Assembly (NCBI GenBank): GCA_944392545.1
Contig: CALXWW010000003.1
Location: forward strand, 1-64,000
Reading direction: 5' to 3'
DNA: 64,000 nt
DNA from: an uncultured Clostridia bacterium
Lineage (GTDB): Bacteria > Bacillota > Clostridia > TANB77 > CAG-508
Shown here: positions 18,166 through 26,381 of the stretch, in pieces
Layout: each line of letters begins with the position of its first letter
How positions within the stretch are numbered: the stretch's first letter is position 1
Position numbers and translations under genes: made by a program
Notes under the pieces: generated by a model
Told to the model about the DNA's origin: nothing
Seen by the model: the letters and a program-made list of their open reading frames with translations, nothing else
Database searches by the model: none

Positions 18166-19406
18166 TTTTGTTCACACTCCTTAATTCTACTTGATACAAT
18201 AGTCAAAGCAAGTATTACAATATATAAACATCCTATTGTAATAAAAATCGCACTCCAACCAAACGTATCTTTTACTAATCCAAATATAAATGCTTGAATT
18301 GCAGCCCCCATATAAACAGACCAATCTAGTATGCCTGTTGCAGTTGATGAATATTCACTACCACCTATATCTCCTGCTACTGACCAGATAACACCAGTAA
18401 TCATACTGAAAATTCCTGCTATAAATAATACTATTGACGCTATACTTTGTGAATGTATAAACGGAAAAGTAATCATACTAATAAATGTTAAAATTGATGC
18501 TAACGCTAACATTGGCTCTCTTTTACCTTTAAATAATTTATCAGTAAGAAAAGGAAATACAAACATTGCAAGTGCTTGTCCTATCGGCAAAAGAATTGAA
18601 CTGAATATTCCCTCTTTAATAGAAAGTCCCATTGATTCCATAAAATAAGTTGGTATCCAAGTTAAAAGTCCATATCTTCCAATTCCTGCTATTGCAGAAA
18701 TAATACAAAACAAAATCATTTTAGGTTTGCTAAAAAGTTTTTTGTAAGGATAAAAGAAATTTTTTCTTTCAGCTTGTTTATTTTTCTCTTTTATAATTGG
18801 CTTTAATCCAACATCTTCTGGCTTTTCCTTAAATAAAATGCAAAATGGAATTAGTAAAAACAAAATTGGAATTATAGGAAATCTAAATCCTGCTCTCCAC
18901 CCTAATTCTGGGAATAATCCTATACATAATGATACACTCAAATATGTAACAACTTGTGCTAAACCAGAAAAAGCCGTTGCAATACCTGTCGCAAATCCTC
19001 TTTTTTCTTTCGTCCACCATTTGTTTAAAACTCCTATTCCATTTGCCCAAACCATAGATTGAAAATAACCATTTAATCCCCAAAGTATAGATATTACTAA
19101 TATTGAACTTTGAAATGAAATTAAAATATTCATAATAGTGGACATTACAATGCCAATTATCATAAATTTCTTATATCCAAAATATGCACCAAGTCTTCCG
19201 TTGACTAATTGCCCAAAAGCATAACACCAGAATAGCGAAGATGAAATAACACCAATAGCAGTTGTTGTTGATCCAAAATCTTCTGCCATTTGAGTCATTA
19301 CCAAATTGATATTTTGTCTTCCATTATAGAAAAATAAATATACAAAGCCAAAACTCAAAAGCATTTTCCAAGCATATTCTGTAAATTTTTTAGAATTACT
19401 TTTCAT
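18162..19406 (-). CDS. MFS transporter, organophosphate:phosphate antiporter (GlpT) family
   Basis: A 414-residue twelve-helix major facilitator. The layout and segments (FYNGRQNINLVMTQMAEDFG, NGRLGAYFGYKKFMIIGI, GYFQSMVWANGIGVLNKWWT followed by KEKRGFATGI) fit the GlpT/UhpT/PgtP organophosphate-phosphate antiporters, which import glycerol-3-phosphate and relatives across the inner membrane. The GlpT substrate arginine pair region is only partly recognisable. It lies between a papain-like hydrolase and a LicC-like cytidylyltransferase with overlapping ends, so importing a phosphorylated head-group precursor is the natural reading. Confidence 0.8.
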   Translation of the reverse strand: MKSNSKKFTEYAWKMLLSFGFVYLFFYNGRQNINLVMTQMAEDFGSTTTAIGVISSSLFWCYAFGQLVNGRLGAYFGYKKFMIIGIVMSTIMNILISFQSSILVISILWGLNGYFQSMVWANGIGVLNKWWTKEKRGFATGIATAFSGLAQVVTYLSVSLCIGLFPELGWRAGFRFPIIPILFLLIPFCILFKEKPEDVGLKPIIKEKNKQAERKNFFYPYKKLFSKPKMILFCIISAIAGIGRYGLLTWIPTYFMESMGLSIKEGIFSSILLPIGQALAMFVFPFLTDKLFKGKREPMLALASILTFISMITFPFIHSQSIASIVLFIAGIFSMITGVIWSVAGDIGGSEYSSTATGILDWSVYMGAAIQAFIFGLVKDTFGWSAIFITIGCLYIVILALTIVSSRIKECEQK

Positions 19407-20058
19407 CTTTCTCTTTTCCTTTCGCTATTATCCTATAAATAAGTTTGCTATTCAATTTTATAAAATATAAAGTGTTTTTTATTAACCCAACATAATTCAT
19501 ATAGTCTTTCGTTTCTATCTTTTTCTTTTCAAAAAAATCTTCCTTATATAAATATTCAGATAGCAATTCATCTATTTCCTTAATATTGTATTTATAATAA
19601 GGCTTTGACATATTAACTGCCTCTGATAACTCTATAATTTCACTAACAAAAGACATACAATTATGTGCTTTATAAACTTTAAATCCGTGACAAATTGACA
19701 TTGTAATCATAGAATAGAAGTTAAATATATAGCTTGAATCGTTAGATACTTTATTTATATATTCTTCTATTTTTTCTTTATTTACTTTTGATACTGGCAC
19801 TTTAAAAATTTTTAACTTTACATTTTTATTTTTACCAAAAGCATAACAATCTAATGTTTCTACCATATAGCCACAATCAAAAGGAGAATAATGTTTTCTT
19901 CTGGAAAAAGTATAAAATTTATCTAAATTCTCATCTAAACAAACGGCAATATGAGTATAGTCATACTTGCTAGTTAATCTAGCAAACTTTCCTAATCCTG
20001 TTAGTGCCTTAACTAACACCACATAAATATAATTATTTTGATTTTCTTTCTTCTTCAT
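19396..20058 (-). CDS. Permuted papain-fold (YiiX/NlpC-P60-like) hydrolase
   Basis: A 220-residue protein. The N-terminal IYVVLVKAL...YDYTHIAVCLD carries a candidate catalytic His, and KAHNCMSFVSEIIELS a candidate catalytic Cys, in the reversed His-Cys order of circularly permuted papain folds (YiiX, LRAT, NlpC/P60 relatives). Members act on lipids or amide bonds. It has no signal peptide, so probably cytoplasmic. It overlaps the MFS gene downstream (11 bp) and the phosphatidyltransferase upstream (26 bp). A second copy-like protein is encoded at 24724-25308, just outside the operon. The reaction is not known. Confidence 0.62.
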   Translation of the reverse strand: MKKKENQNNYIYVVLVKALTGLGKFARLTSKYDYTHIAVCLDENLDKFYTFSRRKHYSPFDCGYMVETLDCYAFGKNKNVKLKIFKVPVSKVNKEKIEEYINKVSNDSSYIFNFYSMITMSICHGFKVYKAHNCMSFVSEIIELSEAVNMSKPYYKYNIKEIDELLSEYLYKEDFFEKKKIETKDYMNYVGLIKNTLYFIKLNSKLIYRIIAKGKEKDEK

Positions 20059-20728
20059 CTTTTTTACTTAACCTTTTAAATAATTGAATTTGTAATCTAA
20101 TCATTTCATAATACATAGGTATTCCACCTACTATAAATACAACATCTGCAAACTTTAATCCAAAACCATTTATATTTATAATATCATTTGTTCCTAATAC
20201 CATACTACCAATACATAAAACTACAAAAAACAAATGTGTTTCTATCGGTCCTAATCTTGGAAATAAAAATTCTTTTAAATATAATATATAGTTCATAGCA
20301 GTAAAAATAATTAAAGCATATACTGGAACTAAAAATATTGAAATTTCAAAACTTACAAATCCTGCAAATGCAAGTGCAATTATTAAATATGTTATATGTA
20401 ATATATCAGTTAATAAATCAAAATATCCCCCAGCAGTAGAAGTCATATTTCTCGTTCTAGCAACATAACCATCTAAATCATCACAAATCAAATGGCATAA
20501 AAGTCCAAATATTGTTCCTATTAAAAATAATGGATTTATTTTTGATAAAAACGCACATATAATTCCAATTAAACCACCTATTGCACCTATTAAAGTCACT
20601 TGATTTGGTGTCATACTTTTTGGAATATGTTTTCCTATTGTTTTATATAATAATTGTTGAAATCCTGTTTCTAATTTACTAGGAATTATTTTTTTAACTT
20701 TATTTTCTGTTTCTTGTTTTTTATTCAT
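20033..20728 (-). CDS. CDP-alcohol phosphatidyltransferase
   Basis: Integral membrane enzyme of 231 residues with about six helices that transfers a phospho-alcohol from a CDP-linked donor. The complete family motif D-x2-DG-x2-AR-x8-G-x3-D-x3-D is present in CDDLDGYVARTRNMTSTAGG followed by YFDLLTD. The family covers PgsA, PssA, choline/ethanolamine phosphotransferases and others. With a LicC-like cytidylyltransferase in the operon, a eukaryote-like CDP-choline/ethanolamine route to a membrane lipid is suggested. I prefer the last of three consecutive ATG codons (20728) as start since it has the best distance from AAGGAG. Confidence 0.9.
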   Translation of the reverse strand: MNKKQETENKVKKIIPSKLETGFQQLLYKTIGKHIPKSMTPNQVTLIGAIGGLIGIICAFLSKINPLFLIGTIFGLLCHLICDDLDGYVARTRNMTSTAGGYFDLLTDILHITYLIIALAFAGFVSFEISIFLVPVYALIIFTAMNYILYLKEFLFPRLGPIETHLFFVVLCIGSMVLGTNDIININGFGLKFADVVFIVGGIPMYYEMIRLQIQLFKRLSKKDEEERKSK

Positions 20729-22100
20729 CATCATTACTCCTTTTCGTTTTAAAGATATTTTTAACAAATGACATTATATAGTCCCCATAGTCTATAAAAT
20801 CATAAACTCCCTCTCTTTTGGCTTTCAAAAACAATTTAATAAGTAATTTATAATAATTAAAATAATATCTTTTTACACTCATTTTAGTAGGCTTGGCAAC
20901 TAAATGTAAATAATCCCAATGTGATGGATTGTCTGTAATAAGTCTATCTTTATACATTTCATAAGTTTCTATTCCCATCTCTGGTGTAAATATAGATATA
21001 GCAATATGTTTTAGGTTATGATTTTTAATCCATTTATACAATATTTTAAAATCCTTTGGTGTATAATCTAAATCCACAATAAACATTCCCATTATATTTA
21101 TACCTAGTTTATTGCAAATCTCTATACTTTTTACATTGTTTGTAACATTAGAGTTTTTATTGTAGTCTAGAAGTTGATTATCATTTATTGCCTCTAAACC
21201 AACTAAAACATAATATAATCCAATATCTTTTAATTCAGACATTAATTCTTCATTTTTAGCAATAAAATCTGATCTACCATAGCAAATATATTTCTTTTTA
21301 ATATTTTTTTCTCTTATCAATTTAATAAACTCATATAATCTAGCTTTATTAAACAAAAAGTCATCATCTACAATATAGATATTATCTGATTTGATATTTT
21401 CAATTTCTTCTACTACATCTTTAATATCTCTACATACATATTTTCCCATATTCATTTTATTTCTATGGCAAAATTTACAACGATATGGACAACAATAAGC
21501 AGTTCTTACCCAAGCTGAATGTTCTAATTCCAAATATCTATAATTTTTAGGATGTTCATAAAAATATGTTCTATCTGGTAAAGGTAATTTATTTATATCA
21601 AAAGCACATTGTTTATTCTTTACCCAAGAATTATCTTTTTTATAACAAATGCCCTCTATGTTATCTAAATCAACCTTTTTATTACTAAAATGATAATCTA
21701 TTATATCTAATATTTTATATATATCAAAAGTTGTTAAAATGTAATCTACGAAGTCTTTATACATTCTTTCATAACATAATTGTGCGTGTAAACCACCAAT
21801 TATTGTTATTATTTCTTTATTGTATTTTTTTGCTTCATTACAATATTCTAGCATAAAGTTTTCTTGTCTTGTTCTACCACATACATATACAATATCAGGA
21901 TTACATTCTTTTATTTTTGTTGTTACAGTTTTCTTTTCTACTTGTCCATCATATATTTCCACATTATGACCTTTTTCTTTTAAAAGTGCAGAAATATATT
22001 CAAGTTCTAAACATTCATTTTCAATTATTCCAACAAAATTATATTTAGTTCTTGAAATTTCTGGATGAATAAGAAGAACTGTTAATTTATTTGTTTTCAT
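20721..22100 (-). CDS. Cobalamin-binding radical SAM enzyme (BchE/P-methylase-like class)
   Basis: A 459-residue enzyme with an N-terminal B12-binding domain (residues ~5-135, with the loop GGLHAQL) and a radical SAM domain holding the 4Fe-4S motif CxxxCxxC in CCPYRCKFCHRN (about residue 205). Members carry out methylations, ring changes and other radical chemistry on unactivated carbons. The start at 22100 (MKTNKLTV) has AAAGGGG upstream. It is encoded between an acyl-CoA ligase and a CDP-alcohol phosphatidyltransferase with overlapping ends, so its substrate is likely the lipid chain or head group made by the operon. The chemistry is inferred. Confidence 0.88.
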   Translation of the reverse strand: MKTNKLTVLLIHPEISRTKYNFVGIIENECLELEYISALLKEKGHNVEIYDGQVEKKTVTTKIKECNPDIVYVCGRTRQENFMLEYCNEAKKYNKEIITIIGGLHAQLCYERMYKDFVDYILTTFDIYKILDIIDYHFSNKKVDLDNIEGICYKKDNSWVKNKQCAFDINKLPLPDRTYFYEHPKNYRYLELEHSAWVRTAYCCPYRCKFCHRNKMNMGKYVCRDIKDVVEEIENIKSDNIYIVDDDFLFNKARLYEFIKLIREKNIKKKYICYGRSDFIAKNEELMSELKDIGLYYVLVGLEAINDNQLLDYNKNSNVTNNVKSIEICNKLGINIMGMFIVDLDYTPKDFKILYKWIKNHNLKHIAISIFTPEMGIETYEMYKDRLITDNPSHWDYLHLVAKPTKMSVKRYYFNYYKLLIKLFLKAKREGVYDFIDYGDYIMSFVKNIFKTKRSNDDE

Positions 22101-23802
22101 TTTTACCCCTTTCTTCTTCTTCAAGTTTAGAATATGCTATTTTCCCTACTAATGTTTTAGGCAATTCACTTCTAAATTCATATTCAGTTGGCCACGAATA
22201 TCGTGCCAAATTTTTCTCGCAATGTTCTTTTATTTCTTTTAATAATTCATCATCAGCAGTATAACCATTTCTTAATACAATAAATGCCTTTGCAACTTGA
22301 ACTTTATAAGGATGATCTATTCCAATTACACAAGACATAAGAACTTTTGGATGTGAATCAATAATATTTTCTATGTATTGTGGATACAGACAATATCCAG
22401 AACTTATTATCATTCTTTTTAACCTTTGTTTAAAATAGATAAATCCATCTTTATCCATATAACCTAAATCTCCTGTGTACATCCAAGTTAAACCATCTTT
22501 ATGTTTTCTTAACGTTAGTTTAGTTTCTTTTTCATCATCCAAATATCCTTTCATAACAGAAGGACCACTAATCAATATTTCTCCTTCTTCTCCAAAAGGT
22601 AATTCTTCCTCTGTATTAGGTTTAACAATTTTATAATATGTATCTGGATATGGAATTCCTATACTTCCTTTTCTATAATAATTCATTGGAGTTAAACAAC
22701 TTCCGGTAACACATTCTGTTAGTCCATATCCCTCTCTTATTTGAATGTTAGCACCGTGTTCTTTCAAAAATGTATCAACTTTTTCTTTCAAACTAATAGA
22801 AAGAGAATCCCCACCTGAAATCACACATTTTAAAAATGATAAATCATATCCATCTAAATTTTTGTTTTTCAATAGTGCCTCATACAAAGTAGGTACACCT
22901 GCTATTATATTTGGCTTATATTTTTTCAATAATTTATCAAATGTCTTTGCACTAAATTGTGGTAATAATATACTTGTTCCACCAAAATATTGAACAGTAT
23001 GTATGCAAATTCCAAGTCCAAATCCGTGAAATACTGGCATTATTGATAATACCTTATCCTTTTCTTTTAAACACTGACAGGCTTCAAAACTTTGAATTGC
23101 CAAAGCATTAAAATTTAAGTTAGTTAATTCTATTCCTTTTGGATACCCTGTTGTTCCACCACTATATAAAATTGCAGCAACATTATTTCCTTTAAAATTA
23201 CTTTTTATTTTTTTATTGTAATCTTCTCCTAATTTAATAAAATCATTCCAAGATAAATTCAAATCACTTTTTTCTAATTTTATTTTTCTTCCTTTTGTCA
23301 GTTGGTATCCTATTTTAAGATAAACAGGCATTGAATTTTTTGCTGATACAACAATACACTTTTTTAAATTTGTATCATTTGCAATATGATTTATCTTATT
23401 AAATGCAATATCTATTGCTATTACATATTTACTTTTAGAAATATTTAAAAAATATTTAATCTCATTTTCTGCTGATAACGGATGAATCATATTAGCAACT
23501 GCACCTATTTTATTTATAGCATAAAATGCAATTATTGCCTCTGGTGTATTTGGCATACAGATACTAACTCTTTCTGTTGCTTTAATTCCTAAACTTTTTA
23601 AAGCTCTTGCACATTTATCTATTTGTGCAATAAATTCTTTATATGTCTTTTTTGTTCCATAATAATTATAACTAATATAATCCTCACGATTTTTCATTGA
23701 ATCTTCTAACATATTATATATAGAAATATCTGGATATTCTAAATGAGGTTTAACTCCATCATAAAAATCATACCACGGAGTTTTTACTTTACTACTTTTC
23801 AT
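22087..23802 (-). CDS. AMP-forming acyl-CoA/acid ligase
   Basis: ANL-superfamily ligase of 571 residues that activates a carboxylic acid as acyl-adenylate and then a thioester. Motifs: P-loop-like ILYSGGTTGYPKG (about residues 205-217), GYGLTECV, YTGDLGYMDKDG and the C-terminal PKTLVGKIAYSKL with the adenylation Lys. The size and spacing match long/medium-chain fatty acid:CoA ligases. It lies 9 bp downstream of a PlsC-like acyltransferase; supplying acyl-CoA for lipid acylation or activating a precursor for the radical SAM step are both possible. It overlaps the next gene by 14 bp. Confidence 0.9.
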   Translation of the reverse strand: MKSSKVKTPWYDFYDGVKPHLEYPDISIYNMLEDSMKNREDYISYNYYGTKKTYKEFIAQIDKCARALKSLGIKATERVSICMPNTPEAIIAFYAINKIGAVANMIHPLSAENEIKYFLNISKSKYVIAIDIAFNKINHIANDTNLKKCIVVSAKNSMPVYLKIGYQLTKGRKIKLEKSDLNLSWNDFIKLGEDYNKKIKSNFKGNNVAAILYSGGTTGYPKGIELTNLNFNALAIQSFEACQCLKEKDKVLSIMPVFHGFGLGICIHTVQYFGGTSILLPQFSAKTFDKLLKKYKPNIIAGVPTLYEALLKNKNLDGYDLSFLKCVISGGDSLSISLKEKVDTFLKEHGANIQIREGYGLTECVTGSCLTPMNYYRKGSIGIPYPDTYYKIVKPNTEEELPFGEEGEILISGPSVMKGYLDDEKETKLTLRKHKDGLTWMYTGDLGYMDKDGFIYFKQRLKRMIISSGYCLYPQYIENIIDSHPKVLMSCVIGIDHPYKVQVAKAFIVLRNGYTADDELLKEIKEHCEKNLARYSWPTEYEFRSELPKTLVGKIAYSKLEEEERGKNENK

Positions 23803-23811
23803 ATATATTCA

Positions 23812-24396
23812 CTACTTTCCTGCATCTATCAATAATTTTTTCACTTTATTAAATAATAACTCATTTGCTTCTTCAACTGTCATTTTAGAAACATCTAACG
23901 GCTTACCAAATGTTATTTTTAAATTCTTACTTCTAAATTTATAATCTCCTGTTATTGAGTAAGGAACTATTTTACAATTTGTTCTTTGTGCCATTACAAC
24001 TGCACCAACTTTAAATGGTAATAATATTTCTTTTGTATAATTTCTTTTTGCCTCTGGTGATACATTTATTAAAGAATCCTTTTTCAAATAATCTATTGCA
24101 GTTGTTAATGATTGTTTATTATGCTTTGCTTTTAAATCTACTGGTATTGTACCTATTGCTCTAAAAAACCAACCAAATTTTCCGTCGTGTAAATCTTTTT
24201 TTGCAAGTGTATGTACTACTCTCTTTGTGCATACATCTACTAAAATAGGATCTAATGCGTGTTTATGATTTCCTGCTATAACTGCAGCACCTTTTTTAGG
24301 TATATATTCTTTATTTATAATTGTAGGATTATAATATATCTTAAATATAAATGTAAATATAGGTCTAAAAATTATATATAGTATTTCCTTTTTCAT
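23812..24396 (-). CDS. 1-acyl-sn-glycerol-3-phosphate acyltransferase-like (PlsC family)
   Basis: A 194-residue membrane-associated acyltransferase. The HX4D motif is GNHKHALDP (about residue 45) and the second block VSPEAKRNYTKE is a variant of FPEGTRS. An N-terminal hydrophobic segment anchors it. First gene of the seven-gene lipid operon, preceded by GGAGGAAA. PlsC proteins acylate lysophosphatidic acid; a non-canonical acceptor is possible as PEGT is changed to PEAK. Confidence 0.85.
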   Translation of the reverse strand: MKKEILYIIFRPIFTFIFKIYYNPTIINKEYIPKKGAAVIAGNHKHALDPILVDVCTKRVVHTLAKKDLHDGKFGWFFRAIGTIPVDLKAKHNKQSLTTAIDYLKKDSLINVSPEAKRNYTKEILLPFKVGAVVMAQRTNCKIVPYSITGDYKFRSKNLKITFGKPLDVSKMTVEEANELLFNKVKKLLIDAGK

Positions 24397-24419
24397 TTTT
24401 CCTCCAATAAAAAACTAAC

Positions 24420-24440
24420 TTTAAAGTTAGTAATAATTCA
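24420..24440 (-). promoter_or_regulatory. Small leader hairpin before the lipid operon
   Basis: ACTAACTTTAAAGTTAGT is an 18-nt perfect palindrome just ahead of the ribosome site of the first operon gene. It could be an operator or a leader stem; nothing else supports either. Confidence 0.35.
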
Positions 24441-24492
24441 TTTTGATTTTTCTCTTTAAACATAACCAACTTTAATCTAAATTACCTATTTT

Positions 24493-24501
24493 ATTATACC
24501 A
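24493..24501 (-). promoter_or_regulatory. Extended -10 promoter candidate for the lipid operon
   Basis: TGGTATAAT (minus strand) is an ideal extended -10 about 90 bp upstream of the PlsC-like gene. The -35 region is poor, as allowed for extended -10 promoters. Confidence 0.55.
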
Positions 24502-24522
24502 TAGTTTACTTTATAAATCATA

Positions 24523-24546
24523 ACCACCAGTAAAACTGGTGGTTAT
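24523..24546. terminator. Hairpin terminator
   Basis: AACCACCAGT and ACTGGTGGTT form a 10-bp stem followed by a T-run on the plus side. It resembles the CCACC/GGTGG hairpins at 26293-26312 and 54733-54757. Confidence 0.7.
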
Positions 24547-24634
24547 GATTTTTAAAAAAAAGAAGAAAAATTTAATTTTATTTTTCTTCTACTGGATTTT
24601 TTTCTATATATATTATATAATATTCTCATTAAAT

Positions 24635-24720
24635 GCGAGTATGCTGGAACTGGCAGACAGGCACGTTTGAGGGGCGTGTGCTTTAAAAGCGTATGGGTTC
24701 AAGTCCCATTACTCGCACCA
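24635..24720 (+). tRNA. tRNA-Leu (anticodon GAG)
   Basis: GCGAGTA pairs with TACTCGC, with discriminator A and encoded CCA. It has a type II layout with D-arm AACTGGCAGACAGGC, anticodon stem CACGT/GCGTG with loop TTGAGGG (anticodon GAG, reading CUC/CUU), a long variable arm, and T-arm GGGTTCAAGTCCC. 86 nt including CCA. Confidence 0.95.
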
Positions 24721-24723
24721 TTT

Positions 24724-25308
24724 TTATTTATTTTGATTTGCCGTCTTATATGTTAGCACTTCTATATATTCCTTTAGTAATGTTTTCTTCTTGTATTTAT
24801 TTAATAAACCTTCATATACAAGTTCTTTATTCTCTATATCCTTAAAATTCTCTGGTCTTATCATCTTTTTAGGTAGATTTAAGTTTACATTTGCTTTTTC
24901 AAATAGATATTTTACAAATTCTGCACAATAAAAATAATTATGTATCTTTACTTCTTTTTTAAAGCCTATTGCTAAAAGCCCTATAATATTAAACTTATAT
25001 TTTTTTCTATTTTCCCACATAGCATATATTGTATTGCGAATATCTACAAATTGCTGATCTTCTATTTCTATAGAATATACACAAGCTTTTGTTCTAAAAA
25101 ATCTTTTATATGTTCCCTCATTAATTCTCTCATGTACAAACCCTCCTGAAATCGGATTGTATGGATGCAATCTTCCAAAACTATACATTTCTTGCAAATC
25201 TTCATCTAGAGCTATAGATACATGGGAAAACTCGTCTTTCGTCCAATGCTTTATTATTTTTGATAGTGTTGTACCAGAATACGTTAGCACGATATATATC
25301 TTTTTCAT
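24724..25308 (-). CDS. Permuted papain-fold hydrolase, paralogue of the operon protein
   Basis: A 194-residue protein starting at MKKIYIV (GGAGA seven bases upstream; a frame extension to 25335 has no site). Pattern: EFSHVSIALDED with candidate His, GGFVHERI, and NYFYCAEFVKYLFEKA with candidate Cys, the same His-before-Cys plan as the 19396-20058 protein and similar length. It probably has a permuted papain fold. It ends three bases from the opposite-strand tRNA-Leu. The substrate is unknown; similarity to the operon member suggests a lipid-linked or amide substrate. Confidence 0.62.
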   Translation of the reverse strand: MKKIYIVLTYSGTTLSKIIKHWTKDEFSHVSIALDEDLQEMYSFGRLHPYNPISGGFVHERINEGTYKRFFRTKACVYSIEIEDQQFVDIRNTIYAMWENRKKYKFNIIGLLAIGFKKEVKIHNYFYCAEFVKYLFEKANVNLNLPKKMIRPENFKDIENKELVYEGLLNKYKKKTLLKEYIEVLTYKTANQNK

Positions 25309-25374
25309 TAAAACATCTCCTAATTTCATATACATTTAAATTTTATCATATTTGTATATATATTACAATTATTA

Positions 25375-25383
25375 TGATATAAT
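25375..25383 (+). promoter_or_regulatory. Extended -10 promoter candidate
   Basis: TGATATAAT, 37 bp before the start of the pseudouridine synthase gene. Confidence 0.55.
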
Positions 25384-25419
25384 ATTTAGGTAGAAAAATT
25401 ATTAGCATAGGAGTAACTT

Positions 25420-26289
25420 ATGATATTAAAGAAAAAAATTGAGATGACTGACAATTATGTTAATCTAAAAGAATTACTTAAAGCATATTTTAATATCTCA
25501 GATAGACTACTATTAAAATTAAAAAAGAATAGCAAAATATTAGTAAATGGCAAAGTAGAAAATATTAATAGTAGCATATCTACTGGAGATTTGATTCAAG
25601 TGTTAATTGACTTTGAAGAAGATAATTCCAACATTGTACCGGTTAAAATGGATTTAAATATACTCTATGAAGATAAAGCAATGTTAATAATAAATAAGTC
25701 TGCTGGAATACCAGTGCATCCATCTATGGATCACTTTACAGATAGTTTATCTAATGGAGTTAGATACTATTTCGACTCTATTAATTTAAAAAAGAAAATT
25801 AGACCAGTAAATAGACTAGATAAAAATACTTCTGGAATTGTAATATTTGCAAAAAACGAATACATACAAGAATGTTTAGTAAAACAGATGAAAACAGGTA
25901 TATTTAAAAAAGAATATATTGCACTTTGTGAAGGAAAATTTGAAAAAGAAAAAGGCATTATAAATGCACCAATAGCTAGAAAAGAAAACAGTATTATAGA
26001 AAGATGCGTTAAAGAAGATGGAGATATTGCTATTACAGAATATGAAGTTTTAGAATACAATGAAAATAATAATTATTCTATTGTTAAATGTAATTTAAAA
26101 ACAGGTAGAACTCATCAAATACGAGTACATTTAAGTTATATTGGTCATCCTATTTTAGGTGACACTTTGTATGGTAACTCTTCTGAATTAGTTAGTAGGC
26201 AAGCTCTGCATGCATATAGAGTAGAATTCATTCATCCAATAACTCATACTATAAAACAGATAGACACACATTTCGTTCCATTTTTATAA
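25420..26289 (+). CDS. RluA-family pseudouridine synthase
   Basis: Isomerises uridine in rRNA or tRNA. 289 residues: an S4-like RNA-binding N-terminus (about 15-75), then the catalytic domain with motif I VNRLDKNTSGIVIFAKN carrying the catalytic Asp (about residue 135), motif II around KEYIALCEGKFEK, and the motif III region GRTHQIRVHLSYIGHPILGD. RluD versus RluB/YhcT-type specificity cannot be decided. Start preceded by AGGAG. Monocistronic. Confidence 0.93.
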   Translation: MILKKKIEMTDNYVNLKELLKAYFNISDRLLLKLKKNSKILVNGKVENINSSISTGDLIQVLIDFEEDNSNIVPVKMDLNILYEDKAMLIINKSAGIPVHPSMDHFTDSLSNGVRYYFDSINLKKKIRPVNRLDKNTSGIVIFAKNEYIQECLVKQMKTGIFKKEYIALCEGKFEKEKGIINAPIARKENSIIERCVKEDGDIAITEYEVLEYNENNNYSIVKCNLKTGRTHQIRVHLSYIGHPILGDTLYGNSSELVSRQALHAYRVEFIHPITHTIKQIDTHFVPFL

Positions 26290-26291
26290 TT

Positions 26292-26375
26292 ATCCACGGG
26301 TAGAACCCGTGGTTTACCCTTGAAGTTAAAAATAGTGTGGACAAAAGGAAGTAGTCCCTTTTGTCCACACTATCT
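26292..26375. terminator. Two hairpins between convergent genes
   Basis: CCACGGGT/ACCCGTGG (26293-26312) follows rluA. AGTGTGGACAAAAGG and CCTTTTGTCCACACT (26334-26371) form a perfect 15-bp stem that would terminate the P-type ATPase transcript from the other side. Confidence 0.85.
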
Positions 26376-26381
26376 TTATGC

